Of a stretch of DNA of 64,000 nt, positions 34,032-45,101 are shown one piece after another. The DNA is from Escallonia rubra. Lineage: Eukaryota; Streptophyta; Magnoliopsida; Escalloniales; Escalloniaceae. Position 1 is the first letter of the stretch. Each line of letters begins with the position of its first letter. The notes under the pieces are model-generated. The model ran no database searches and was not told the DNA's origin. It saw only the letters and a program-made list of their open reading frames with translations. Made by a program: the position numbers and the translations under genes. The stretch lies in the NCBI GenBank assembly GCA_033065855.1, contig JAVXUO010002539.1:186001-250000 (forward strand), in the 5' to 3' direction.

Positions 34032-37000
34032 TCAAGTCAATAACGTTTGACTGTCACAAAATATTGTGTAATCATCTTGTCTCAAACCTAACTCATGGAG
34101 AAATCGCTTCATCCACAGTATTTCCTTTCCTGCTTCGGCAACTGCAATGTACTCAGCCCCTATTGTTGATATATAAGGTAACGCATTTCTGCAGTCTGGA
34201 CTACCATGATACAGTTCCACTTGCAAAAGTAAATAAAAATCCAGATGTGGATTTTCCAACCATCAAGTTCACCTGCCATTTCCAAGTCTGTATAGCCTTC
34301 TAAGCTTGATTTTGAGTTTCCAAAACTCAAGCACAATTATAGAATTGTCTTTCAAGTATCTGAAGATCCATTTCATTGCTTCCTAATGCTCTTTTCGTGG
34401 ATTAGCAAGGAATCTGCTAACTACACCAACAACATGTGCAAGGTCCGGTCGAGTACAAACCATTGCGTACAACAAATTCCCAATTGCTGAGGAGAACATA
34501 ATATCTATCAACTCTTCCTTTGAACAAGATTTCTTACTTAGTATGAAATAATTGGCAAGAGGTGTGTTGACCGGCTTAGCATCCTTCATATTGAACCACT
34601 CAAGTACCCTTTTAGTGTACTTTTGTTGTGATAACCACAACCTCTTGGTCTTCCTGTCACGTAGAATCTGCATTCCCAAAATCTGACGTGCTTGACGCAA
34701 GCCTTTCATCTCAAACGACTTTGATAATTCTTTCTTGAGTTCTTCAATCATTTTCATAACTTATCCAACAATCAATATGTCATCAGCATATAATAATAAG
34801 ATAACAAAGTTACCTCCAGGTAATGCTATGGCATATACACATGGATAAGCAATGGTCTCTTATAACCATGACTCACCATAAAAGAATCAATTTTCTTGTA
34901 TCACTGTCTTGGTGCCTTCTTCAACCCGTAAAGGCTTTTCTTTAACTTACAAACCAGGTGCTTCTTCCCTTTGACTTCAAACCTTTCAGGTTGTTCCATG
35001 TAAAGTTCTTCTTCGAGATCACCATGGAGAAATGTTGTCTTCACATCTAACTGCTCGAGCTCAAGGTCTAAGCTAGCAGCAAGACCTAAAACAACACGAA
35101 TAGAGCGCATCTTCACGACCGGGGAGAAAATCTCATCGAAGGGGCCAAAACCTTTGACCACCAATTTGGCTTTGTACTTCACTGGCTTGTCACCATCTTT
35201 CTTTAACTTGAACACCTATTTGTTCTCTTAGGCTTTTCTGCCTTTTGGAAGCTCCACCAACTCGTACTTCTGCAAGAAACTTATCTCTTCTTGCATGGCC
35301 TTCAGCCGTTTGTCTTTGTCTTTATGAGATTGGGCTTCATGAAAGGTTTCTAGTTTGTCGTCTGCTGTAACCAAAACATACTCCGAACTTGGGTACCTTG
35401 TGGATGGTCTATGCTCCCTGATGGACTTCTTAACTTGAGGTTCTCCAACCATTGGTGGAGGGGTTTGCTCACCCTATTCGACACATTCATCATCAGACGT
35501 ATCACCATCGTCAGCTAGTGTTTCCCCATATTCTGCATTAGGTTCTTCTTCTGAAATACCTCAATCATTTGTAAAAGTATTTGATTGAGAAGAGATCGGT
35601 GTAAACCTAGTAGCACCATCTGCTACAACTTTTGGATTGACAAATCTTGAGTCTGTCGCAATAGAACAGCATATCCCTGCTTCTGATTATCTTTTCTATC
35701 TCAGGATCACATAGCCTGTATCCAAACTCATCATCACGATAGCCAATATATATACAGGGAATAGCCTTATCATCCAGCTTCAACCTTTGCTCTTTAGGCA
35801 CATGTGCAAATACTTTGCAACCAAATACTTTTAAATAAGAGTAGGACATATTCCGCGTGGTTCACACTTTTTTGAGAATGTCAAAGTCAAGGGGAGCTGA
35901 TAAATATCTGTTGATCAGGTAGCATGCCGTACGGACAGATTCACCCAGAGTGATTTGGGCAAATTAGTCATCTTGAGAATGTATCTTGTTTTCTCAACAA
36001 TTGTGCGGTTCATTCATTTCGCTATACCATTTTGTTGAGGAGTTCCAGGTACCATATTTTCATGTCGAGTGCCATACTTCGAGAGGTGCTTTTTAAACTC
36101 AATCGAAGTGTACTCACCTCCGTTATCAGCGCAGAGGCGCTTTAAGGACTTTTCTGTTTCCTTTTCCACCATAGCATGAAAACTCTAAAAAATCTAGAAC
36201 ACTTAGCTTTTCTTCTTCAATGAATACATCCACAACTTTCATGAAGCATCATTAATAAATGTGACAAAATATTTGTTGCCACCTTAGGACTCAATAGGAC
36301 CACATACATTAGAGTACACCGTCTCAAGCAAATTTTTCTTTCTTTCCGAGGACTTTTGAAAAGAGACTCTATGTTGCTTGCCAAATAAACAAATAATCAC
36401 AAGGGTTTAGTGGTGTACCTTTGGCAAAAGGAATGAGTGAATTCCTTGCCAAAATCTGCAATCCCTTCTCGCTCATGTGGGCTATTTGTCTGTGCCACAA
36501 ATTCGGCGAGAATTCACCTTCTGTTGCAAGTAAACTGTTGCTACATACCTTTGTATGAGTCTTGTACAAAGTGCAACAAGCACTTCCTCTTGCAACCACC
36601 AAAGACCCTTTGGTAAGTTTCCATTCACTGTTACCAAAGTAACTGTGGTAGCTTGCGAGGTCTATAGCGTGAGTCGAGATCAGATTAAGGCGCAAGTCAG
36701 GAGTATGTCATACATCTTTCAAAGTGAGTGTGCATCCCACGTTGGTTTTTAAGCACACGTCACCAATTCTAGCTATAGTTGCACGGCTGCTATTACCCAT
36801 CTTCACGTAGCCAAAGTCTCATGCTTTGTATGACGTGAAATATTCATTTGTCGGAGTAGCGTGGTAAGATACTGCAGAATCTACCACACACTCGATTTCA
36901 TGTTTTGCAACGTGATTGCCCTCATCTTCTTGGAAAGTAAAAGCTACAAGGTCTCATTTAGAAACATTGGTTGTAGCGTTGTTATCATCAGCCTTTGTCT

Positions 37001-37282
37001 GGTCTCCTTTGGTTTCACGCTTCTACACATAACAATTTCGTTTTATGTGTCCTTCTTTGCCACAATGATAGCTCTTCCGTCTTTCTCCTGACTAAGACTT
37101 GCCTCTGGATCTAATTTTAGATATGCCTCTAAATTTGCCACAACTTTGATTGTTACTTCTACCTCTGTTTTAGTAACAAGTGTCTGCGGCTCCGTCTTCT
37201 TCATTTTCTCTTGAAGAAAGAGAGATGAAGTAACATCATGTAGAAAGAGAGTATATTTTCCATGTAATAAGGTAGTAACCAA
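34032..37282 (-). pseudogene. Copia gag-pol pseudogene
   Basis: On the minus strand from high to low coordinates: a gag zinc-knuckle relic at about 37030-37080 (YHCGKEGHIKRNC, first Cys replaced by Ser), a GAG pre-integrase piece at 36695-36369 (LWHRQIAHMSEKGLQILA), decayed integrase with VFGCKVFAHVPKEQRLKLD near 35800, reverse transcriptase from 35452 (STRYPSSEYVL) through 35215-34901 (LDVKTTFLHGDLEEELYMEQ) with a YADD catalytic box at about 34785, then SLYGLKKAPRQ, and RNase H ending with TEYIAV-like AEYIAVAEAGKEILW at 34259-34032. Stops and frameshifts split every domain, so it is not autonomous. Confidence 0.9.
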
Positions 37283-37799
37283 ATTATTATAGGATGTGGG
37301 TAACGATGCCAGAAGAGCCGTCCTCCTCTTTAATTTTCACCTCAATATTCGCCAATTGAGTGATTATACCATTAAAGATACTTAGATGTGTCAAAAAATT
37401 CACACCTTCCTCCATCCGCAATGCTTACAACTTTCTTTTCAAATAAAGCTTATTTGTCATGTTTTTCGTCATGTACAAGCTTTCCGGCTTCCTCTAAATT
37501 TTCACGGCCTAGTGAACATCGTTCACATTGTTCAAAACTTCATCTAACAAATTAAGTCGGATCGAGCTGCCGACCTTCTCGTCCAAGTCTTCTCAATCTT
37601 CACTTTTAAGATTGTCTGGCTTATTTTCTTGTAGTGCCCTGTGTACACCTTTTTTAATAAGAAAATCTCTCTTTCTCCTTTGCCAGAGGGAGAAACCATC
37701 ATGACTTTTGAATTTCTCAACCCCGTATTATGGACCGGTCATCTTTATTAATATTTTAAAAAAATGATAAAATTGGCATACCAAAGCTCTGATACCAGT

Positions 37800-38432
37800 T
37801 GTTCCGATTTAAACCCCTAAAACATATATAACTAGCACAACCAGAAAAAGAGAGAATATAAAGTTTGTCACACACAAAAGTATGGACACGGATATTTAAC
37901 GTGGTTCGGCCTCTTGCCTACGTCCATAGGAAGACAGCGAGAATGTTGCACTATAAAGTGGAGAAGTTATAAGGGAGCTTTCACTGAGTCACTCTTACCC
38001 AATTTCCGAACACACCCAAAAAAACTCACCTCAATATTTCTCTCCGTGAATAAAAACTCTCTGTGATTTTTCTCACTCACTAGTGCTATTATAAAAAACG
38101 CTCTAGCATTTGAGTTACAATCATAAGTTCTAAATGCCTAACACCTTTTTTAGCTCTCACTTGCTAACTCACAGTTTTTAGCTCTCAATGGCTAATGCTT
38201 CTCAATGGTTTTTGATGTGTAGTATTGTGTTGAAAACTTTTGGCAAACTTCTCCTTAATTTTACAGGAGAAGAAATGGGTGAAGATATCATTTGAGTCAA
38301 TGTGAAACCAAGAGGCCTTCAAGTGAATAGTTACCACATGTTGGCTAACTATTCACTTGTCTTCACCTCCTACACTCCTTCATCCAAGGGTATGTGTCCA
38401 ATGGTGCGTGAAAGCAATCAGACTCCAAGCTT
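37800..38432 (-). repeat. 5' LTR of the Copia element, outer edge missing
   Basis: Aligned with the 3' LTR up to CCAAGCTT at about 38425-38432. The U3 start (about 55 bp) is absent, replaced directly by the gag remnant block. Loss of the LTR start probably removes part of the promoter region. Confidence 0.85.
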
Positions 38433-38640
38433 CCAGGTTTATTTTTTGGGCAAAATTGAAATCGATTTGAGAGAATAAATATGTCGAACAACATGACCAT
38501 GAAGTATGCCTGTGAAAATTCCATGGGAAGATGAATTTTGGCATATGGCAAAGCACGGTGAAGGATTAGAGTGGCGCGATAGGGGATGCCGAAGCAGGAA
38601 TGAGGAGTGAGCTCGAGGCATTTGGAGAGTGCTTGCAGCC

Positions 38641-40232
38641 GATTGTCGCAAGTTAGGTGGAGCTAATCTTCAATAGATTAGATGACTTGGAGGTAGACAG
38701 TAGATTAACTGTGCTAGAGAGGAAAGTTGATGTGTTCGCAGAGGAGCCAGATGACTTGATCGAAGAGAGGTCGCCCATTTCACCAGGTGGGAGGTGCAAC
38801 GGCGCAAAGACCTCAAGGGACAAGTCAAGGAGCTCCAAGAAGAACTAGCTGCTTGTAAGAAGAAGCTTACAAGAGCTACGAGGCACGGGTGTATCACGGT
38901 GCAGCCAAGGCAAAAAAAAATGTCGGAGCCGAGATCGTACGATGGAACGAAAGAGGCGAGGCATGTGGATAACTTCTTTTGGCACTTGGAGCGGTACTTT
39001 GAAGCCCTCGACATCGACGAGGAGGAGAAGGTGTAGTGGATTGTCGCAAGTCAGGTGGATCTAATCTTCAATAGATTAAATGACCTGGAGGTAGACAGTG
39101 GATTAACTGTGCTGGAATGAAAAGTCGATGTGTTCACAGAGGAGCTAAATGACTTGATCGAGGAGAGGGTCGCCCATTTCACCAAGTGGGAGGTGCAATG
39201 GCACAATGATCTCGAGGGACAAGTCACGGAGCTCCAAGAAGAACTAGCTGCTTGTAAGGAGGAGCTTACAAGAGGTACGAGGCAAGGGTGTATCGCGGTG
39301 CAGCCAAGGCAAAAGAAAATGCCGGAGCTGAGATCGTATGATGAAACGAGAGAGGCAACATGTGGATAACTTCTTTTGGCACTTGGAGCGGTTCTTTGAA
39401 GCCCTCGACATTGACGAGGAGGAGAAGGTGCAGCGGATTGTCGCAAGTCAGGTGGAGCTAATCTTCAATAGATTAGATGACTTTGAGGTAGACAGTCGAT
39501 TAACTGTGCTGGAACAGAAAGTCGATGTGTTCGCAGAGGAGTTAAATGACTTGATCGAGGAGAGGGTGGCCCGTTTTACTAAGTGGAAGGTGCAACGGCA
39601 CAAGGATCTCAAGGGACAAGTCACGGAGCTCCAATAAGAACTAGCTGCTTGTAAGAAGGAGCTTACAAGAGGTATGAGGCAGGGGTGTATCGCAGTGCAG
39701 CCAAGGCAAAAGAAAATGCCGGAGCCGAGATCGTACGATGGAACGAAAGAGGCGAGGCATGTGGATAACTTCTTTTGGCACTTGGAGCGGTACTTTGAAG
39801 CCCTCGACATCGACGAGGAGGAGAAGGTGTAGCGGACTGTCGCAAGTCAGGTGGAGCTAATCTTCAATATATTAGATGACTTGGAGGTAGACAGTCGATT
39901 AACTGTGCTAGAACTGAAAGTCGATGTGTTCGCAGAGGAGCTAGATGACTTGATCGAGGAGAGGGTTGCCCATTTCACCAAGTGGGAAGTGCAACAGCAC
40001 AAGGATCTCAAGGGACAAGTCACGGAGCTCCAAGAAGAACTAGCTGCTTGTAAGAAGGAGTTTACAAGAGGTACAAGGGAGGGGTGTATCGCGGTGCAGC
40101 CAAGGCTAAAGAAAATATCGGAGCCAAGATCGCACGATGGAGCGAGAGAGGCGAGGCAGGTGGATAACTTCTTTTGGCACTTGGAGCGGTACTTTGAAGC
40201 CCTTGACACCGACGACAAGGAGGAGAAGGTGC
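38641..40232 (+). repeat. Four tandem units of about 397 bp in a gag gene
   Basis: Units start at 38641, 39039, 39436 and 39835 (398, 397, 399 and about 398 bp). Each encodes about 132 residues: LIFNRLDDLEVDSRLTVLE, a coiled-coil part (LKGQVTELQEELAACKKEL), then RSYDGTKEARHVDNFFWHLE and RYFEALDIDEEEKV. Units 1 and 3 end in GTGTAG, unit 2 in GTGCAG, unit 4 in GTGCAT; only unit 4 runs on into the rest of gag. Because unit lengths differ by one base, the copies fall in different frames. Unit 1 also lacks one G near 38769. Confidence 0.93.
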
Positions 40233-41130
40233 ATACGGCGGTCATGTACCTTACGGATACAACTGCCTCATGGTGGAGGTGTCGCTATACGGATGGGTGC
40301 GACGTCAAAACGTGGGAGAAGTTTAAGCGTGAACTACAAAGGTAGTTCTATCCAGAGAGCGCCGAAGATACGGTGATGATCAACCTTCGACGGCTGAGGT
40401 AGAAGGGAAGCATCTACGAGTATGTGAAGGAGTACTTAGCTTTGATGCTTGAAATATCAGAGATGTCCGACAGGCAGCGACTATGCTTCTTCGTTGATGG
40501 GTTGCAGCAGTGGGTTGCCACAAAATTGCGGCGAAGGGAACCTCGCGACTTGGCTTCCGCCATGGCGATTGTTAAGAGGTTGGAAGACTTCAAGGAAGGT
40601 GAGAGGCCGAGATCTCCAAGGAACGAGCGTGCCAAAGATGGGGGAGACGGTAGGTCGAAGAGTGGCTTACCCAAGGCAACCGATGATGAGCGGAGTGGGG
40701 ACAAGGTACGTCGCCGCCATCATAAGGGGGAGAAGAAGCACGAGGGAAGTCGCAAACGGGGTGACTCTCGTGACCACAAGGCTCATGTGGGACCTAGAAG
40801 AGGATGCTTCTATTGTGCAGGTCCGCATTGCGGGGAATGATTGCCCGCACAAAGGAAAGATGATTGCGTTCCTCGAGAAACACAAAGGCAGCAATGAGGA
40901 TTCTTCCATCAGCGACGGGGAGGCACGTATGGGGGCATTACAGATGGTCAATGCGTTCGTGCAGAAGCCGAAGGAAGAAACTGCCAAGAGGAAGAAGAGC
41001 AAGAAGAGATGGGGTTTGCTCTACGCAACGGTGGACGTTACCAGGAAGACTCAAGAAGCGCTTGTGGATAATAGTTTATTCTTCCTACATTATCCCTTAA
41101 AGCGAATTTGTTGTAAGAAAGGTAGATAAT
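39835..41130 (+). pseudogene. Gypsy gag pseudogene, cut at the protease
   Basis: Starting in tandem unit 4 the frame passes through VDNFFWHLERYFEALDTDD, then TASWWRCRYTDG and WEKFKRELQR (a Retrotrans_gag domain). A stop and a frame change follow near 40345-40400, then EYLALMLEISEMSDRQRLCF and an Arg/Lys-rich stretch. The zinc knuckle CFYCAGPH is frameshifted at about 40830; its second half NDCPHKGKM lies in another frame. The protein continues to TQEALVD at about 41068, where the DTGA active site of the protease should begin, and then reads unrelated residues to a stop at 41129. It is a dead gag, not a candidate domesticated gene. Confidence 0.85.
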
Positions 41131-41895
41131 AGTGAGGAATATAAATATACATATCAATCATATCTCATATTCATCTCTTGCCTAGAGATTCTGGGAATGT
41201 ATTTTCCTTTTTAAATATTAGGCACAATAGATTTCGATGCATATGTGCCAAGAGGGTTCCAAGTACTGTTGTTGTCGAAGAACACTGATAACTTCCATTT
41301 CTGGTACGTCCCCGAATAAGAAGTCACTTCCTAAAAATAGGTTGTCAAATTTATAAATTTCTAATGGAACTAAACAAATTATCCCGCCCTTTTATGTGTA
41401 AGAGCAATCTTCACAAACCCATACAACAGACTGGAAGCATGGCTCTTTTATGAAATGGAGGGTAATCATCTAAGAAAATGTCCTGGCCAGAGAGGGGAAA
41501 ATGGAAAAGTATAGGGAGAGAAGGAAAAAGGGTAACCTAGCCACAGAGAGAAACGCATGAAAATGTATCTTTAATGTGACTAGAGGTTGAATGGCTTTAG
41601 AGCTGTACTTATATTTTCAAGTGAACCACTTTGTTCGTATTAAGTACCAGGAAATCAACATGTTTCCCTTATACCCCCTTGTTTCTACGAACATATGCAT
41701 ATCTTTGGGGCTAAGGTTCACCAAATCCAAGTGAAGAAGGTAGATTACGCAGAAAAATGACTTGGATAGAAGTAGCAATTAATAGAACAAAGCAACAAAT
41801 AGTACCTCTTTTACCTTACACATGATGGTACAAGAGAATCAGTAAATGCATTCTGTGCAACAAGTACTTCAGGATCTCACTTAGAATTGTCTCAT
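41131..41895. other. Spacer, 3' side of the GARP/MYB gene
   Basis: AT-rich, no gene. Includes the probable 3' UTR of the minus-strand gene that ends at 41896. Confidence 0.45.
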
Positions 41896-43400
41896 TCATA
41901 TAGTGAGATCTAGAGTACTTGCCTTCCTTGAGTTCTCATTATTTTCTTCTTCTCTCAACCTGCTTAGTTTAACGGAAGATGGCGAGCACAAAGACAGCAA
42001 TAAGTGACTATCATCGGCTTCATCCTCCATATCTGTCTGCCTCTGATCATTCTTTGATTTTACCCCAAGACTTAGATTCAAATCGAGCTCGTCACACTCT
42101 GAAGCCTTCCTCTTCCTTGTTGTTCCCAAATCTAGAGGGATATCTTGCTCTCGGGCTGATGAGATGAGTTCAATTGTGTTTGGTAGGGATTCGCGTCCTT
42201 GCCAACATCGTTGATTGTGAGTTGATCGAAACTCGTGTTCCCGTTCAAGAGCCTTCCATGTAGCTTGTTCGCTGAAGGTAGAAATACTGATATGGAGATC
42301 GCGATCTGCTGAAGTACTGCTATAGTTGCTTCCAAATATCCTGTCAGCAACTGTGCCATAGTACCGCGGTCTGGCCTTATCGAATGCATTTCTCCCCATG
42401 AAAGAGCTGTTCATCCATTTCTCATGACCATTCCAAGAAGCATCTCCATATCTTCATGGAAATAGATGTTTGTACTATTATACAAAACCTTAAAATAAAG
42501 AAAACAAAACCCAGATCTCAATTGAGAGACTAGGATACCTGAAGCTAGAATTATGCCTCTGGTTGTAGCCTTGAAGCATTGGGAGTTGGCTCAGGTTGTA
42601 GATGTTTCGATCCCCGCCTTCCACAAAATGCCTATGATCTGGTGTTACTGTTAGGAAGGGGGGGAAAAATAATTTATAGCCTGAATTAGAAACCCGCGAA
42701 AACCCTAATCTTGATATTATGCAAAGGAAGGTGACAAAGAGGATAAATCAGCATTTACCTTGACTCGGGTCATCAATCTTCTTGCTTCTATACATCTAAT
42801 CAAACATATAACCAGAACAATAAGAAACAAGAAAATTTGTTCAGAAAAGCATGTAAAGCTTTATTAATTGATCAATTGGCTGACTTTAAATATTGCTTTA
42901 ACTGATCTATTACATGCAAAATGTCAAGATTTAATTGATGGCTAGATATGCGTGTGGAGTTAATCAAAGAACCTGTAAATGACTTTTGACATGAGCTATC
43001 TGAAGTCCTTTGACATTCATCAATTGAAGAACCAGCTTTGGTGTTGCTCCTGCACCAAAAAAGCATTAACTTTTCTGAAAAACCTCTCCATATTCACGGA
43101 CCTTGAAATTTTGATCAATTATGGGTTGATGAGAAACTCACTATCTTCTCCCCCGAGCCTCTCCACAGCTTGAACAAAGCGAAAATGCAGATCATGAGTC
43201 CACCGAAGTCTAGGTGTCTTGGATCGAACATAAGGCCTCACCGATGATGATGACTTCTTGTCGTTCTCTTCCACCGTGCTGTTGCTTGAACTCCCTCCAT
43301 CTTCTCTCTCGTTCTTCTCCTCGCTTTCTTCTTCCGCGTCCTCGTTTGGATCAGAAGGGCATGTCTTAGAACACTCGCTATGACCACTTCCGACCTCCAT
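41896..43400 (-). CDS. GARP/MYB-SHAQKYF transcription factor with EAR motif
   Basis: Five exons on the minus strand join in frame: 43400-43142, 43049-42973, 42795-42759, 42647-42539, 42451-41896 (345 aa). After an acidic/Ser-rich N-terminus, residues 61-119 form the single MYB-like GARP domain: TPRLRWTHDLHFRFVQAVER, TPKLVLQLMNVKGLQIAHVK and SHLQMYRSKK. This domain binds DNA in plant-specific regulators related to KANADI. The C-terminal part holds LDLNLSL (residues 283-289), a classic EAR motif that recruits TOPLESS co-repressors, then HLLLSL and a terminal LDLTI. This points to a nuclear transcriptional repressor of the At2g40260/At1g14600/MOF1-like group. Intron phases match across all joints. 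A (CT)n tract lies about 350 bp upstream in the likely leader or promoter. Confidence 0.9.
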
Positions 43401-43748
43401 ATACCACTGTTACTAGTTAGCTTTCTCTTTATAGCTGAGGGTCTAAAGTTGAACCAATCGGATGATGTGGGATACCATTAACAGAAGGGTTTACAATCTA
43501 ATACTAACACTAAATAACAGACGTATAACCAGAGATTATGGCTTCTAGGGTTGCTCAAAATGGCATCTTCCTTCTCTCTTCTTCCCTATTCCCTCGATCA
43601 TGACTGGAAAAGCAATTTTTTGAATTTTAGGAGAAAACTGCAGACCAATCAGCCAAGAAGAATTTGATTGACTAGACTTAAAAGGGGAAAGAATGAGTAA
43701 CAATTCTCTGAAATAATCGGAGTTGAAAACCCTAGACCTTGACAAAGA

Positions 43749-43751
43749 AGA

Positions 43752-43782
<31 letters not shown>

Positions 43783-43804
43783 TGCCTTCTCTCTCTCTCT
43801 CTCT
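43749..43804. repeat. (CT)n microsatellite upstream of the GARP/MYB gene
   Basis: Almost pure CT with one TTGCCT break. On the gene's strand it reads (GA)n, which in plant promoters or leaders can bind BPC/GAGA factors; a regulatory role is inference. Confidence 0.8.
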
Positions 43805-45070
43805 AAACAATTATTCATCTGAAATTTATGCAACTAGTTGGTACATGTGCACATGCATTACGTGTATGCATCCATGTCCATGATGCGAAAAATCTTCAAT
43901 TATGTGGTCAAAATTCTCTAGGAAAACCCTTTTTGTGTAAAACCTAGCACTGCTGCAAATCAATAAAATAAAGATAACAGTCATAGTTCATCGAATACAT
44001 ACCTTTCCACCAAAATATCAGCAAAGCTGCGAAGGCCAAGAAATTCAAATTTAGTTTATTGAATGAGTCCAAGTAAGTTCAAAGTAAACTTTTTCTTCTT
44101 GTTTTTTTGTCCCTTCACTCTTCCTAGCAAGTCTTGGGACCACGAGTTAAGAAATTGTGGCATTTTATAGTCCATGATCAGGATTAATTTAGAAGGATTT
44201 GCTGAAGACAAATCTTTCTTCAACACTTTCACATTGGGGTTGCGTTTCAATGGTTATTTGGAGAGATGGTGACATTTTCAAGTACTTCGTAACCATTTCA
44301 AGAATCTTAGGTAAGCTCTCTTGCGCCTAGGAGCTAGCTAGAGTGGACAGTTGAATTCCATACCAAACAAGGTTATATTAAGAGTAAACATTACACATTT
44401 CCTGGAACATCGTGAGAAAAGATTTTAAGTTATCGGCTGCTCTAAAAGTTTAAGCTGTTAGAGAATGAGGCATAAAATTAAAGACAAATCAAGATGGTGT
44501 TTCATGCTTTAACGCCCCTCACGTGCAAGCCTCCAACTGTACGTGGAGAGAGAAATCAAGGTGCACTCTCACCAAATGTACAATAAACAGAACCCAAGAT
44601 TTTGTCAAATTAGGGCTTTGTACCATGTTATAAGTTATCAGTTAATCTAAAAGATTAAACGTTTAGAGAACAGACTCAACGACGTATATCATATCTTAAT
44701 ACAGGTATAGGTGGTTTGTCAAGAAGTCACTCCTTAGAACATATTTTTCATACGAAAAACCGAGGCACAATATTTTGTTGGAAAGCCGCATAGGTAAATG
44801 ACTTTTCATATAGGCAAAACAAAATGAATGAAGGGAAGAATATACATAGTACTCATATGATTACCAAATCATTCAGTAAGCTAATTAAAAAGCAGGAGGA
44901 GGGAAGGTTTAGGATAAATGTGCATGTGTGCCTTGCTGTATCTGATGCTGACCCCTTCTCTAACGCTGATCGATAAAAATTGCATGCAGCAGCTTCCTTT
45001 ACGTCGGGAATCACGGGGCTTGTTCCTACTCGGGACTCGGGATGACTCATGTCTTTGTGTCTGTGTGTGT

Positions 45071-45101
<31 letters not shown>

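Larger units (their letters stand above)
33121..38432 (-). mobile_element. Degenerate Copia LTR retrotransposon (Tork/Tnt1-like)
   Basis: The element reads on the minus strand. The 3' LTR is 33121-33755 (635 bp, TG...CA ends). The 5' LTR begins at 37800 and runs to about 38432, where homology stops before the outermost about 55 bp. The two LTRs are similar but differ by many substitutions and a roughly 38-bp insertion in the 5' LTR (about 38090-38127), so the insertion is old. The primer binding site TGGTATCAGAGC, complementary to tRNA-iMet, lies at 37786-37797, two bases inside the 5' LTR. A purine-rich tract GCCAATGTGGAGAAT lies next to the 3' LTR (33756-33770). The left flank ends GTTTA; no matching right flank exists because the 5' edge is lost. 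Confidence 0.92.
38433..41130 (+). mobile_element. Ty3/Gypsy gag remnant with amplified N-terminal segment
   Basis: Direct neighbour of the truncated Copia LTR. It contains four tandem units (38641-40232), a retrotransposon gag core and zinc knuckle (40233-41068), and a short AT-rich tail. No protease, reverse transcriptase, RNase H, integrase or recognisable LTR pair is present. Similarity to Gypsy polyproteins stops exactly at the protease ALVD. The boundaries are approximate. Confidence 0.7.

Noticed and set aside
38670-40245. Ser-rich minus-strand frames of 114-132 codons repeated in the gag array
   Set aside because: Antisense shadows of the tandem gag units.
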